Assembly (NCBI GenBank): GCA_036346225.1 | Contig: JARFIW010000942.1 | Location: forward strand, 3,245,001-3,309,000 | DNA: 64,000 nucleotides | Source of the DNA: Platerodrilus igneus | Lineage: Eukaryota > Arthropoda > Insecta > Coleoptera > Lycidae | Reading direction: 5' to 3' | In this document: in pieces, positions 31,505-42,583 of the stretch | Position numbering within the stretch: position 1 is the first letter of the stretch | Layout of the letters: each line of letters begins with the position of its first letter | Made by a program: the position numbers and the translations under genes | The notes under the pieces: generated by a model | Told to the model about the DNA's origin: nothing | What the model saw: the letters and a program-made list of their open reading frames with translations, nothing else | The model's database searches: none

Positions 31505-32672
31505 AATTCTCGTTGAAGGAAATACACTGCTAAGACAAAAACAAGCCAATTACATCTGCATTAACTATATTTACGACCGACAAAAAGGAAAATCACTGAC
31601 CACCCGTCTAAGGGGTCAAAATGAGACCAAATCATAAATACTAGACTATTTAGCTTTTACTGAAATTTGAAAAACTGGTAGAAGGAAATAAAGTGCCAGG
31701 ATAAAACCAAACTGATTACATCTGCATTAACTATATTTACGACCGACAATAAGGAAAATCACCGACCAGCCGTCTAAGGGTTTAAAATGGCGCCAAATTA
31801 TAAATGCAAGATTATTTAATATTTTACTGAAAAGTTGAAAACTGGTCAAAAGAAATAGAGTGGCAGGATAAAACCAAACTGATTACATCTGCATTAACTA
31901 TATCTACGACCGACAATAAGGAAAATCACTGACCAGCCGTCTAAGGGTTCAAAATGGCGCCAAATTATAAATGCAAGATTACTTAATATTTTACTGAAAA
32001 GTTGAAAACTGGTCAAAAGAAATAGAGTGCCAGGATAAAACTAAACTGATTACATGTGCATTTACTGTATCTACGACCGACAAAAAAGAAAATCACTGAC
32101 CAGCGGTCTAAGGGTTCAAAATGGCGTCAAATTGTAAATACTAGATTACTTAATATTTTACTGAAAAGTTGAAAACTGGTAGAAGGAAATAGAGTGTCAG
32201 GATAAAACCAAACTGATTACATGTGCATTTACTGTATCTACGACCGACAAAAAGGAAAATTACTGACCAGCCGTCTATGGGTTCAAAATGGCGCCAAATT
32301 ATAAATACTAGATCACTTAATATTTTACTGAAAAGTTGAAAAAATGGTAGAAAGAAATAGAGTGCCAGGATAAAACCAAACTGATTACATGTGCATTTAC
32401 TGTATCTACGACAGACAATAAGGAAAATCACTGACCGGCCGTCTAAGGGTTCAAAATGGCGCCAAATTATAAATACTAGACTACTTAATATTTTAATGAA
32501 AAGTTGAAAAACTGGTAGAAGGAAATAGAGTGCCAGGATAAAATCAAACTGATTACATGTGTATTAACTATATCTACGACCGACAAAAAGGAAAATTACT
32601 GACCAGCCGTCTAAGGGTTCAAAATGGCGCCAAATTATAAATACTAGATTACTTAATATTTTACTGAAAAGT
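31505..32672 (+). repeat. ~167-bp tandem units, left arm (7 copies)
   Basis: The word ACTGGT or its equivalent occurs at 31674, 31841, 32008, 32175, 32343 and 32511, a period of 167-168 bp. Each unit has AGTGCCAGGATAAAACCAAA, CTACGACCGACAA and AAAATGGCGCCAAATTATAA. Open frames in the units repeat with the units and are not genes. Confidence 0.95.
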
Positions 32673-32907
32673 TTGGTTTTATCCTGGCACTCTATTTCCT
32701 TCTACCAGTTTTTCAACTTTTCAGTAAAATATTAAGTAATCCAGTACTTATAATTTGGCGCCATTTTGAATCCTTAGACGGCTGGTCAGTGATATTCCTT
32801 TTTGTCGGTCGTAGATACAGTAAATGCACATGTATTCAGTTTGGTTTTATCCTGGCACTTTATTTCTTTCTACCAGTTTTTCAACTTTTCAGTAAAATAT
32901 TAAGTGA
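32673..32907 (-). repeat. ~167-bp units, right arm, first part
   Basis: The orientation flips at 32673. About 1.4 reversed units follow before the hAT-like insertion. Confidence 0.9.
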
Positions 32908-32917
32908 AAGGGATGTA

Positions 32918-33075
32918 TTCGGGCCGGGCCGGGCCGGGCTTTTAGATGCGGCCCGGCCCGGCCCGAAATAATTTGCGCCGGCACGGCCCGGTGGCCCGGC
33001 CCGAACCAAAACGCATCGGCCCGGCTTGAATTTCGGGCGGGGCTTCGGACCGGGCCGGGCCAATTCGGGCGGGAA
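32918..33075 (+). repeat. GGCCCG/CGGGCC-rich left subterminal region
   Basis: Repeated CGGGC and GCCCG words in an otherwise AT-rich window. Equivalent, inverted region at 35880-36050. Likely transposase-binding repeats; this is an inference. Confidence 0.85.
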
Positions 33076-33454
33076 TGTAACTAAAACCTTAAGTGATGTA
33101 TAGATTGTTTAACATCCAAATGGAAAGTATCATTTGTTAATATATGTATTTTCAGTTGTATACAGATACTTCTTTACTATTATTATGCTTTTCTACAAAA
33201 GTTGAATATATCAACTTTAATAAATTATAGCTTATAGTATCATTTTAACCTCGAAGAATCTCAAAGATATTTGGAGATGATGCACACTTGCACAGGCAAT
33301 CCGAAATAGAAGGTGGTTTGTGTCAAACTTCAACCTTAAGTAACAAAATGCATTTTAGATCTCATGTACTACTACTAGTATATAGTAACATATTTAAAGG
33401 AAAGTCTTCAAAATTTGACTGAATATTGTTACCCCATGTATGTTTGTTGTGGTT

Positions 33455-34580
33455 TGTTTAGCATTCTTCTTAATCTTCTTTGGGAATTAAACCACTCATA
33501 GTTTTTAAAATCACCTTTATTTACGTTTCGATCCATGACGAGGATCGTTGTCAAATAAAAACTTAAGAAGAATTATTTCCCCATATTCTAAACAAAGAAC
33601 TTTGCCAATTTCCATTTTGCAGATTGCTTGTGTATAGGTCTACATTTCGAGAATGTGCTAGCATCCGTTCAGAGAACTGACTATTCTAGTCTCTCGTATC
33701 TGGCAGACAGTACTTTGTTGTCTATGAATATTTTCTTGTCGCATGCTTTACTGGAAATTTTAATTATTATGAAAGAAAGGCCGACAATCTGTCCCACACC
33801 GAACTTCCATTAAAAGTATTTTAAAAACTACTATTTTCCTGGCAAATTGAAACTTTGTGTAGGAGTTACCGAACAAATCAAAATAACCATCTGCTAAAGC
33901 ATCATTCATATATGGAATAAAATACAGGATGTGCTATTTAAAATAATTATTATGACAGATATTTGCAAGACTTCAAAACTATTTTAGCTATAGTTTCGCC
34001 TTGTTCGGTAACTCCTACACAAAGTTTCAATTTGCCAGTGAAATTGTAGTTTTTAAAATACTTTTAATGGAAGCTCGGTGTGGGATATCCTGTATACATG
34101 TCTTTTTTTGTATTAAAGAGCTAGATTCTTTGTAAGTATATGTTATTGTTTTACTCAATACGTAGCAGATTCTCTATATACGGCGAAAGCAGCCTTTCCA
34201 TACTTTTTAAAAACCCTGCATATATTAATATTGAACATTTTTATAGATAAGATTGCCGGCTTTTCTTTCATAATAATTAAAATTTCCAGTAAAGCATGCA
34301 ACAAGAAAATATTCATAGACAACAAAGTAATGTCTACCTGATACGAGAGACTAGAATAGTCAGTTCTCTGAACGGATGCTAGCACATTTTCGAAATGTAA
34401 ACCTATACACAAGCAATCTGTAAAATGGAAATTGGCAACGTTCTTTGTTTAGAATATGGTGAAACAATTCTTATTAAGTTATTATTATTTTGACAACGAT
34501 CCTCGTCATGGATCGAAACTTAAATAAAGATGATTTTAAAAACTATGAGTGGTTTAATTCTCAAAGAAGATTAATTACCG
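33455..34580. repeat. Imperfect 1.1-kb palindrome inside the hAT-like element
   Basis: 33455-33785 is inverted at 34235-34580, and 33790-33890 is inverted at 33995-34095, with the centre near 33940. Both arms hold a 61-residue frame starting CIGLHFENVLASVQRTDYSS and, at the outer edge, GTTTCGATCCATGACGAGGA (33524 and, reversed, 34520) next to TTTTTAAAATCACCTTTATT. The outer motif resembles the terminal hairpin-GAAAC motif of Penelope-like elements, but no RT or nuclease frame is present. Confidence 0.7.
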
Positions 34581-35879
34581 ATTTACTTCGTCGAGGTTGA
34601 TAATTTGGATCCCCCCACGTTATCCTCATTATTGAAATCCGACATTGTGATTGAAAACGGATAGCTCAAAATTTAGAATCTTGGTTATAATATTTTTAAA
34701 ACAGTGTTCTAAATAAAAAATCTTTATGATTTAAATCAGAGTGCAGAAAGGAAATTCAGCTTATTTATATTTATCAGGAAAGAATCCGAAATAGTCGCAC
34801 CTGCAATAAATTTCTGTTTCATGGGTCAAGCAACTCTAAGTGCAAAGGAAGTGAAAAAATTGCAAAAACCTACCAAAATAAGAATAAATTCCAGCTGAAA
34901 CACAGGCGCATGCCGCCTAATGCGTAAGAGGGATAATAAAACCGTTTGAAATGATAAATCCAAATTTACACGGCTATTGTTGAAGCACGCTGGAATCAGG
35001 TACATTCCTTGCTAGATCGCAAAATTTGATGAAAATAAGTCGTAATAGGATTAATTTCGATGGAGCAAAAACCTCTAAAATTGAACTACTACCGCATGTA
35101 CCAACTACTACAGCTGTTTAAAATTAACGACCTAAAATGCAAATTATAAATTTTATGGGTATCCATTATTGGCCTTAAGCTCTGCAGATAGCAGCAGCTA
35201 GAGACGCCTCTGTTAAAATAATATTTACTCTATTCTGTTATTTGTGTATATACCCTTTATAATATCACGATTTTTCTTTATACCTTTTTAGGAGCTGCAA
35301 CATAGAATATTATTTAGTATTTACATTTTAATTTTCTATATCCATGTTATTTAAAGCTATAAAAACCTAATCGCATTGTATTCGGTATATTTTTCAACAA
35401 AAGATACATTCAAATAATTAAATATAATTGAGCTGGTTTTTTGTAATCGTGAGTTTTTAATATTTCTTAATATGCAGAGTGGTTACGATTTATTCATAAA
35501 TAATCTTCAGTGCAGGGCCACAATATTAAGTTAATTAATAACTATAATAAAATAAATCAGCTCAATTAACATACGCTGCAATACTCCTTCAAATTAATTA
35601 AATATAGCACGAACAATTTCTATTTCAAATTTCTTGAAACTTGGAAAGAAGTGAATATTACTTATCGAAAAAATCGAAATTCACAAGTCGGTTTAAATCA
35701 AATCATTTTCGTTTTCGATATACTTCCAATATCACACACCTACCAATATGTGCGTAACTGTACCTGGGTGATATATTAAGAGGAGCGTTAATTATAATTT
35801 TGCTTAAGAGGTAACTATAGAAATCATTAAATGGAATCTTTTACTAATTCGATAAATTTTATATTTCGTTACATAAATT
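34581..35879. other. hAT-like element interior, no gene
   Basis: AT-rich sequence without open frames of note or recognisable domains. Confidence 0.5.
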
Positions 35880-36061
35880 TCGGGCCGGCCCGAAAAGCTT
35901 GAAGAGTCTGGTCCGGCCCGGCCCGGGTCCGACACGTACTTGGCCCGACTTGAGCCCGAAAAAAATTTTGTCGGCCCGGCCCGAAGCCCGGCTTGATATT
36001 CGGGGCGGGTTTCGGGCCGGGCCGGGTCAAAGCCCGGGCCCGTGGCTATCCCTATAAGTGA

Positions 36062-37892
36062 TCTAGTATTTACAATTTGACGCCATTTTGAACCCTTAGA
36101 CGGCTGGTCAGTGATTTTCCTTTTTGTTGGTCGTAGATATAGTTAATGCGCATGTAATCAGTTTGGTTTTATCCTGGCACTCTATTTCCTTCTACCAGTT
36201 TTTCAACTTTTCAGTAAAATATTAAGTGATCTAGTATTTACAATTTGGCGCCATTTTGAACCCTTAAATGGCTGGTCAGTAATTTTCATTTTTGTTAGTC
36301 GTAGGTATAGTTAATGCACATGTAATCAGTTTGGTTTTATTTTGGCACTCTGCTTCCTTCTACCAGTTTTTCAACTTTTCAGTAAAATATTAAGTAGTCG
36401 AGTACTTACAACTTGGCGCAATTTTGAACCCTTAGACGGCTGGTCAGTAATTTTCCTTTTTGTTGGTCGTAGGTATAGTTAATGCACATGTAATCAGTTT
36501 GGTTTTATCCTGGCACTCTATTTCCTTCTACCAGTTTTTCAACTTTTCAGTAAAATATTAAGTGATCTAGTATTTACAATTTGGCGCCATTTTGAACCTT
36601 TAGACGGCTGGTCAGTGATTTTACTTTTTGTTGGTTGTAGATATAGTTAATGCACATGTAATCAGTTTGGTTTTATCCTGGCACTCTATTTCCTTCTACC
36701 AGTTTTCAACTTTTCAGTAAAATATTAAGTAATCTTGCATTTATAATTTGGCGCCATTTTGAACCCTTAGACGGCTCGTCAGTGATTTTCCTTTTTGTCG
36801 GTCGTAGATATAGTAAATGCACATGTATTCAGTTTGGTTTTATCCTGGCACTCTATTTCCTTCTACCAGTTTTTCAACTTTTCAGTAAAATATTAAGTAG
36901 TCTAGTATTTACAATTTGGCGCAATTTTGAACCCTTAGACGACTAGTCAGTAATTTTCCTTTTTGTTTGTCGTAGGTATAGTTAATGCACATATAATCAG
37001 TTTGGTTTTATCCTGGCACTCTATTTCCTTTTACCAGTTTTTCAACTTTTCAGTAAAATATTAAGTAGTCTAGTATTTATAATGTGGCGCAATTTTGAAC
37101 CTTTAGACGGCTGGTCAGTGATTTTCCTTTTTGTTGGTCGTAGATATAGTTAATGCACATGTATTCAGTTTGGTTTTATCCTGGCACTCTATTTCCTTCT
37201 ACCAGTTTTTCAACTTTTCAGTAAAATATTAAGTAGTCTAGTATTTACAATTTGGCGCAATTTTGAACCCTTAGACGACTAGTCAGTAATTTTCCTTTTT
37301 GTTGGTCGTAGGTATAGTTAATGCACATATAATCAGTTTGGTTTTATCCTGGCACTCTATTTCCTTTTACCAGTTTTTCAACTTTTCAGTAAAATATTAA
37401 GTGATCTAGTATTTATAATGTGGCTCAATTTTGAACCTTTAGACGGCTGGTCAGTGATTTTCCTTTTTGTTGGTCGTAGGTATAGTTAATGCACATATAA
37501 TCAGTTTGGTTTTATCCTGGCACTCTATTTCCTTTTACCAGTTTTTCAACTTTTCAGTAAAATATTAAGTGATCTAGTATTTATAATGTGGCGCAATTTT
37601 GAACCTTTAGACGGCTGGTCAGTGATTTTCCTTTTTGTTGGTCGTAGATATAGTTAATGCACATGTAATCAGTTTGGTTTTATCCTGGCACTCTATTTCC
37701 TTCTACCAGTTTTTCAACTTTTCAGTAAAATATTAAGTGATCTAGTATTTACAATTTGGCGCCATTTTGAACCCTTAAATGGCTGGTCAGTAATTTTCCT
37801 TTTTGTTGGTCGTAGATATAGTTAATACACATGTAATCAGTTTGGTTTTATCCTGGCACTCTATTTCCTTTTACCACTTTTTCAGTAAAATA
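36062..37892 (-). repeat. ~167-bp units, right arm, main block (about 11 copies)
   Basis: Reversed units with GTTTGGTTTTATCCTGGCAC and TTTTTCAACTTTTCAGTAAA recurring every ~167 bp. Variants alternate between TTGGCGCCATTTTGAA and TTGGCGCAATTTTGAA, and several neighbouring units share the same variants, so local duplication has occurred. Confidence 0.95.
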
Positions 37893-39201
37893 CAGTATTG
37901 CCCGAAATAAACAGTACTGAAATTGTAATTGTTTTGTATATTTAAAAAATACATATTATTGACACTTTATTATATGTTCTAAATGTGCACCTCCTCGTTC
38001 GAGACAGACTTCATAACGATGTTCTAAGTTTCTGGTCATGTTATTGAATAAGGGTTGTCTCAGGGCTGCGAAGAAGACTCTAACGGCATCCTTTAATTCA
38101 TCGATGGTTTGTGGTGCCCGTTTGAAAACGGCATTTTTAGCCATGCCCCAAATGTATGCGTCTGGAGGTGTAAGGTCTGGAGAATGTGAAGGATAAGGAA
38201 GTCAGTAAATCGTGATATGAATTTGCTTGGAAAATGTTCTTGAAGAAATTGACGAATTGCGGCAGCAGTATGGCAAGTTGCCCGTCCTGCTGAAAAATTG
38301 GTTTCGAAATGCCAAGTTACGTGCACGACAGAATTGACGTAGATCAGGGCTAAATCGTGTTAAAATTTGTCTGTACCTCTGTTGATTAAGTGTGACTTGC
38401 CTACCATTTTCTTCGATAAAGTACGGACCAATGATTCCGTGTCCGGAAACAGCACACCATACACTCACTTTTTCACTATGTAAAGGAACCTCTTGAACCT
38501 CATCGGGTCTGGCAAAGCCCAGAAATCGATTTGTGCGACGATTCACATAGCCTGACAAGTGAAAATGTGCTTCGTCTGAAAACCAAACATTTTTCAAAAT
38601 TCAGGTTTTCATACTGTAACGCGAGAATTCTGGCGCAATATTCCACTCTACTGCGATAATCCCGAGGATGTAGTTGTTGATGTACCTGAATCACATACGA
38701 AAATGTACCCAGCTCCTTCAGGATTCTTTGAAAGGAAGTTTTTTAAATCAAGTTGTAACGCTGTCCTTGCCTGGCTGACTTTCGGATTTTCTAAGATTTG
38801 CTCAAAAACACGTTCATGGTTATTGTTGTTGTTAACTGTCCTGGGACGCCCCTGAGTTTCCTTTTCGTTGGCACAATACACTACCTGTATTTCTAAACTT
38901 TTCAATAACCTTCAAAATTACAGCATTACTTGGAGAACGTTTATTAAACCTTTGTGTGAATTGATCAGACACGTATAGCAAACTTGCACCATTATGTCGG
39001 CCGATTCCGTATGAACGAAAATAATGCTCTACCAGAAACACTTTCTCCTCTGTACTTAACACCATTTTTAACAATTAGGCCCTACTAATTACTTGTTTGA
39101 GGTTTACTTGACAGGTCTATACTAGCTAACTTGAGTGTGACAGCGCACGCATAAAAACACCGCCAACTTAGTTTCAGTACTGTTTATTTCGGGCAATACT
39201 G
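37893..39201 (-). mobile_element. Mariner-like (DUF4817-type) DNA transposon
   Basis: A 1309-bp element with perfect 30-bp inverted ends starting CAGTATTGCCCGAAATAAAC and flanked by TA on both sides. Joining the flanks at one TA gives CAGTAAAATATTAAGTAGTC, exactly the sequence of uninterrupted 167-bp units, so the insertion is precise. It encodes a broken transposase on the minus strand. Confidence 0.95.
37956..39074 (-). pseudogene. DUF4817-type mariner transposase, frameshifted
   Basis: Starts near 39063 with VLSTEEKVFLVEHYFRSYG and a helix-turn-helix-like N-terminal domain (residues ~1-75), then GRPRTVNNN-type linker. The catalytic part has VWFSDEAHFHLSGY (first Asp, about 38590), FQQDG (second Asp, about 38285) and SPDLTPPDAYIWG (third acidic residue, about 38165). 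The end reads ERGGAHLEHI at about 37970. At least five changes of frame separate these blocks, one right after QQDG. The fold and motifs are those of Tc1/mariner-type DDE/D transposases with an N-terminal DUF4817 domain, common in insects. Not functional as it stands. Confidence 0.85.
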
Positions 39202-39203
39202 TA

Positions 39204-39602
39204 TTAAGTAGTCTAGTGTTTATAATTTGGCGCAATTTTGAACCCTTAGACGGCTGATCGGTGATTTTCCTTTTTGTCGGTCGTAGATATAGTTAACGCA
39301 GATGTAATTGGCTTGTTTTTGTCTTGACAGTGTATTTCCTTCTACATTTTTTTTCAATTTTGTGTTATTTGCATTTAGGGTATTTTAAAATTTTTGAAAA
39401 GTGCGCCAATTATTTTGTTTAGATGCTATATATAGGTGCAAGAATAATTTACCGGTATAAATCTGTTTTGCCAAAGAATATTCAGCATAAAATAGTAAGC
39501 AAATGAGCAAGTCCCTTTATATTAGTTTTACCTACGCCACTGAACCTTCGGGTATTTCCGTTATTTTGTCTGCTGGAATGTGTCTGCTAACTTTACGCCG
39601 AT
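39204..39602 (-). repeat. Right terminus of the Foldback-like element
   Basis: A last partial 167-bp unit to about 39340, then ~262 bp that mirror 31251-31504 (for example GTCTGCTGGAATGTGTCTGC against GCAGACACATTTCAGCAGAC). Confidence 0.9.
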
Positions 39603-39670
39603 AAACAATGAAGGTACGCGTCTAACCGATTCCAGTACCGAAGACCTAATCATGATGTGTTCATTGTTAG
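39603..39670 (+). pseudogene. RTE-like retrotransposon 3' end, right half
   Basis: Starts with the AAACAATG duplication and continues AAGGTACGCGTCTAACCGAT. This matches the minus strand of 41055-41100 (GGAGGTACGCATCCAACCAG) and completes the fragment cut at 31250. Confidence 0.75.
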
Positions 39671-41054
39671 ATTTATGTACTGTCACCGGAGTGTATTCTG
39701 TTTAAACATTACTAATATACTGTTTCTCGTTTTTATTTATAATATTTGTTTTTAGTAGCATTGGTGGTGACTTATAGAGTCGAAAGCGCTCTGCTGCTGT
39801 ATAATATTCGCACGTTTACAGTTTATTATTGTTTTATTTTAATTTTAGGGATTTTTTCATCAAAATGTGCCACCATTAAAAGGTGTGTTCAATGGTCACC
39901 TTGAACACAGGGTTTACAGATTTATTTATTCCTGCATTAGGATAATGGCCTTTTACACTACAAGCTTCCATATCTCGTATTACCCACATACTCCTATCAA
40001 GGTTATTGAATTTAAAAGGAATTGTAGCAAAACTATTTCCGTCAGAAGTGATAAATGGCTTTTGCAACATTAAAGTACGTTTTCTCTTTGTGTTCTTTCA
40101 TTTAGTTTTGAAACACTTCTTATTGCTACAAATTACATTTCCAGTACATTTAATACCACTTAATACGTACCACACAGCTGCATTAAAATATTAAGTACAT
40201 GCAATTAAAATTCAAGAGATTCAGCGTACTCGTAAATGGCGCAACTGAAAGTTTACATAGCGAATGTCCTTTATATTGAATTACTTGCCTTATAATTTCA
40301 ATACCTGATATACCTTGGAATACGATTATAATTATAATTTTGTAGTGAATCATCTATGTGTATTCAGTGACATTTGGATGTATTCTGCCAGTACATTTTA
40401 AGGTCAATCATCCAAGGCTTAATAAAATCACGAACCAACGAGTATGGCGAATATTCATGCAATAGTAATCCCTTTGAATTTAGTTAATACCACTAGTGTT
40501 GCGTTTAAGTTTATCCTTTTGATCGCATAGCTATTCTCTAGTCAAGTTTCAAATACAACCGACATTCCCCATCTACACATGGCTTTGACAGAAACTGGAT
40601 ATATTAAATACCGCTATTATACTCCCTAAATATCAGAGTATAATGAAATGGTTGCATAACCCTATTAAATATACCCAGAACACGCTTACATCAAGGCCCA
40701 TCTAACCTTCAAACGACTAAAACCATTATAAAAACATTTGTTTAAGGAAATACAAGTAGTTACCTTGTCTTCCGGAATTCAAGTATTGCAGGTAGTAAAA
40801 CATTTTTAATCATTGATTTTGTACTAATAAGGATTGAATACATGCAACGCCATTTTAAGCTAATTTAATGGTGCAAAGCCATTTCCTTACTAGAACTGAT
40901 TACGAAAAATAACATAAATGTAGATAATTTATGCCAGTCAAGGTAAAATAGTGCACACATCCATTATGACAAACTTCTTTGAACAATGGATTTATTTCTT
41001 TCTTAATTTTTGTCTGTAATTAAAAAAATGCTACATCTTGTATTTGTTAATTCA
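39671..41054. other. No recognised gene
   Basis: AT-rich DNA. Opposing open frames of ~65 codons at 39867-40073 and 39876-40070 are shadows of each other with no motif. Confidence 0.4.
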
Positions 41055-41560
41055 TCATTAGGTTTTCAATCGTAGAACTGGTTGGATGCGTACCTCCATC
41101 GTTTTCTATTCTGATCTAACCTACACATCTCCCTGAAATTCCCATAGCCTACTCTTTCACTATCTGTGTGCAGTAGTCTAATCTAGGTCTACCTCTACAT
41201 CTGTTTTTCCTTTCTCTGCTTTTACATGAGTCGCCATTTTTTCTCATGTCTTAGTATGTGTCTTATCATCCTATCTCTCCTATTTTTAATGTTTTTTAAA
41301 TGTTTTTTCTTCCTATACTATTTCTAGGATATCTTTGTTGTTAACTATGTCCGTCTGTAGCAACGCATTTCAAAGTTTTCTATCTTTTTCTCTCCGCTTC
41401 TCCTAATGTCCATGTTTTACAGCCGTACTGTAATGTGCTCCACGCATATGCTTTCAGCAATCTTTCCTTGTTTCTATGTTTTTTGTCTTCAAACATGGTA
41501 GCTGCTTTTGTTTTCTTAAATGCAGTATGGCTTTGTGGTAATCTTTTTTTATATCCTTCA
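41055..41560 (-). pseudogene. RTE-like retrotransposon C-terminal coding fragment
   Basis: Minus-strand frames read ERLLKAYAWSTLQYGCKTWT followed by LGEAERK, then RMIRHILRH, and finally YGNFREMCRLDQNRKRWRYA before the end of the element. This is the post-RT tail of RTE/L1-like elements (L-L-K-x-Y-x-W-S-x-x-x-Y-G-C-x-x-W-T, then R-H, then W-R). Several frameshifts and stops. It is flanked at 41579 by an LTR of copy II. Confidence 0.8.
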
Positions 41561-41578
41561 CACTTTTCTCCTTATGTT

Positions 41579-42050
41579 TGTTACGCTTATTTTTAGCATA
41601 AATTAATTACCCTATTTTTCTCCCTTGTTAATTCATTACTCGTTCGAATAAACTCTGTTTTAATTCTTAAATTCTTCAACAACACCCTATATAGTGTAAC
41701 TGTTCAGTATAAGCCCGCTTAACATAATTTTAACTCAAATCTACTCTGCTTTAAAACGAAATTTTATTCGATAAATTAAATAGGTTATACCTTATTTTAG
41801 GTATCCGGTAATTTGTTAAACCTTACGATAACGTATAATTGCTTTCTCTGGTGTTTTCCATTTAAAGACTAGTCGAAATGATAGATCCTACTATTATTCG
41901 ATAGCGTGTTTTCCAGTTTTGCTAATCGTACTTCGATAACGCAAGGATCGCAGTTCGAACTCGTGTTATTTGAACCCATTTTGAATTCGATTGTGCAGCT
42001 TGTGCGTTAAAATATTTTCTACATCATTCATCACAGTACAATGCACGCTT
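41579..42050 (+). repeat. 5' LTR of copy II
   Basis: TGTTACGCTTATTTTTAGCA opens it. Similarity to the copy I LTR includes CAGTATAAGCCCGCTTAACA against the CATAAGCCCGCTTTACAATA of copy I, and GATAACGTATAATTGCTTTC. The inner border is estimated. Confidence 0.7.
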
Positions 42051-42583
42051 TTTTGTTCGTCAAGTAGGAGGTATGTTGCGTGTATTGGTCAGTTTTGCTG
42101 CGCTTACCCATTCTAGTCCGATTCTCTTTTAGCTTTTACCTGAAGGCCAAATGGATTCTTTTTTTCTGTAGACCAACTGCTTTTATCTATAGACCAACTG
42201 CTTTTGTCCGCAGATATGGTACCAGGATAAATGGATCCTGACAACCATGGCGTTGCTGTGTTGACTCACCCCCGAGGGATTGTAAGTTAAGTATCCAGAC
42301 ACATACAGATATACAACTTGTTTCCTTTTGTGTATATCAATGGCATATTCCGTATCAACGTTTGGTGTAGTCTCGTGATAAGAAACATGATACTGTACAA
42401 CTATAGTTTGTTGCTGTCCGATTTTGTTTCGTGTAACTTTGGCCCCGATTTTGTTTTAGTTACCGGTTACTTTGATTTGGTTTTAATTAATTTCTGCTCC
42501 GAGTTTGTTTTAGTTAATTTTTGCTCCAAATTTTTTTTGATGTTAGTGCCTAAGTTTCTATATTACCCGCATTTCTTGGCCTG

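Larger units (their letters stand above)
32908..36054. mobile_element. hAT-like non-autonomous element with GGCCCG-rich ends
   Basis: Flanked by TAAGTGA on both sides (32901-32907 and 36055-36061); the pre-insertion word TTAAGTGATC is present in intact 167-bp units. An 8-bp duplication with one changed base is also possible. The ends read AAGGGATGTATTCGGGC and, reversed, TAGGGATAGCCACGGGC, each followed by ~150 bp of (GGCCCG)n-like sequence (32918-33075 and 35880-36050). No transposase frame is found in the AT-rich interior. Length 3147 bp. The family assignment rests on duplication length, the TAGGG-type end and subterminal repeats. Confidence 0.65.
31251..39602. mobile_element. Foldback-like palindromic element with tandem-repeat arms
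   Basis: The ends are inverted (ATCAGCGTGAAGTTAGCAGA at left; reverse complement of the right end ATCGGCGTAAAGTTAGCAGA) and are flanked by identical 8-bp AAACAATG at 31243-31250 and 39603-39610. Terminal parts of ~254 and ~262 bp lead into arms made of ~167-bp units: seven forward units on the left and about thirteen reversed on the right, meeting at 32673 with no loop. Two later insertions sit in the right arm (32908-36054 and 37893-39201). Without them the element is about 3.9 kb. No transposase. The layout is that of Foldback elements, mobilised in trans by an unknown enzyme. Confidence 0.85.

Noticed and set aside
32918..33075. GC-rich island as a promoter or CpG island
   Set aside because: It consists of repeated GGCCCG words at the end of an element and is mirrored at 35880-36050, so it is a transposon subterminal repeat.
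32908..36054. Transposase gene for the hAT-like element
   Set aside because: No frame above ~85 codons and no DDE or hAT dimerisation motif in the interior; the two 61- to 85-codon frames are mirror copies in the nested palindrome.
31505..37892. CRISPR-like regular spacing
   Set aside because: The ~167-bp units are contiguous and similar throughout, with no short repeat and unique spacer structure; this is satellite DNA inside an element.
39867..40194. Three overlapping ~65-codon frames on both strands
   Set aside because: They overlap one another on opposite strands and have no motif.
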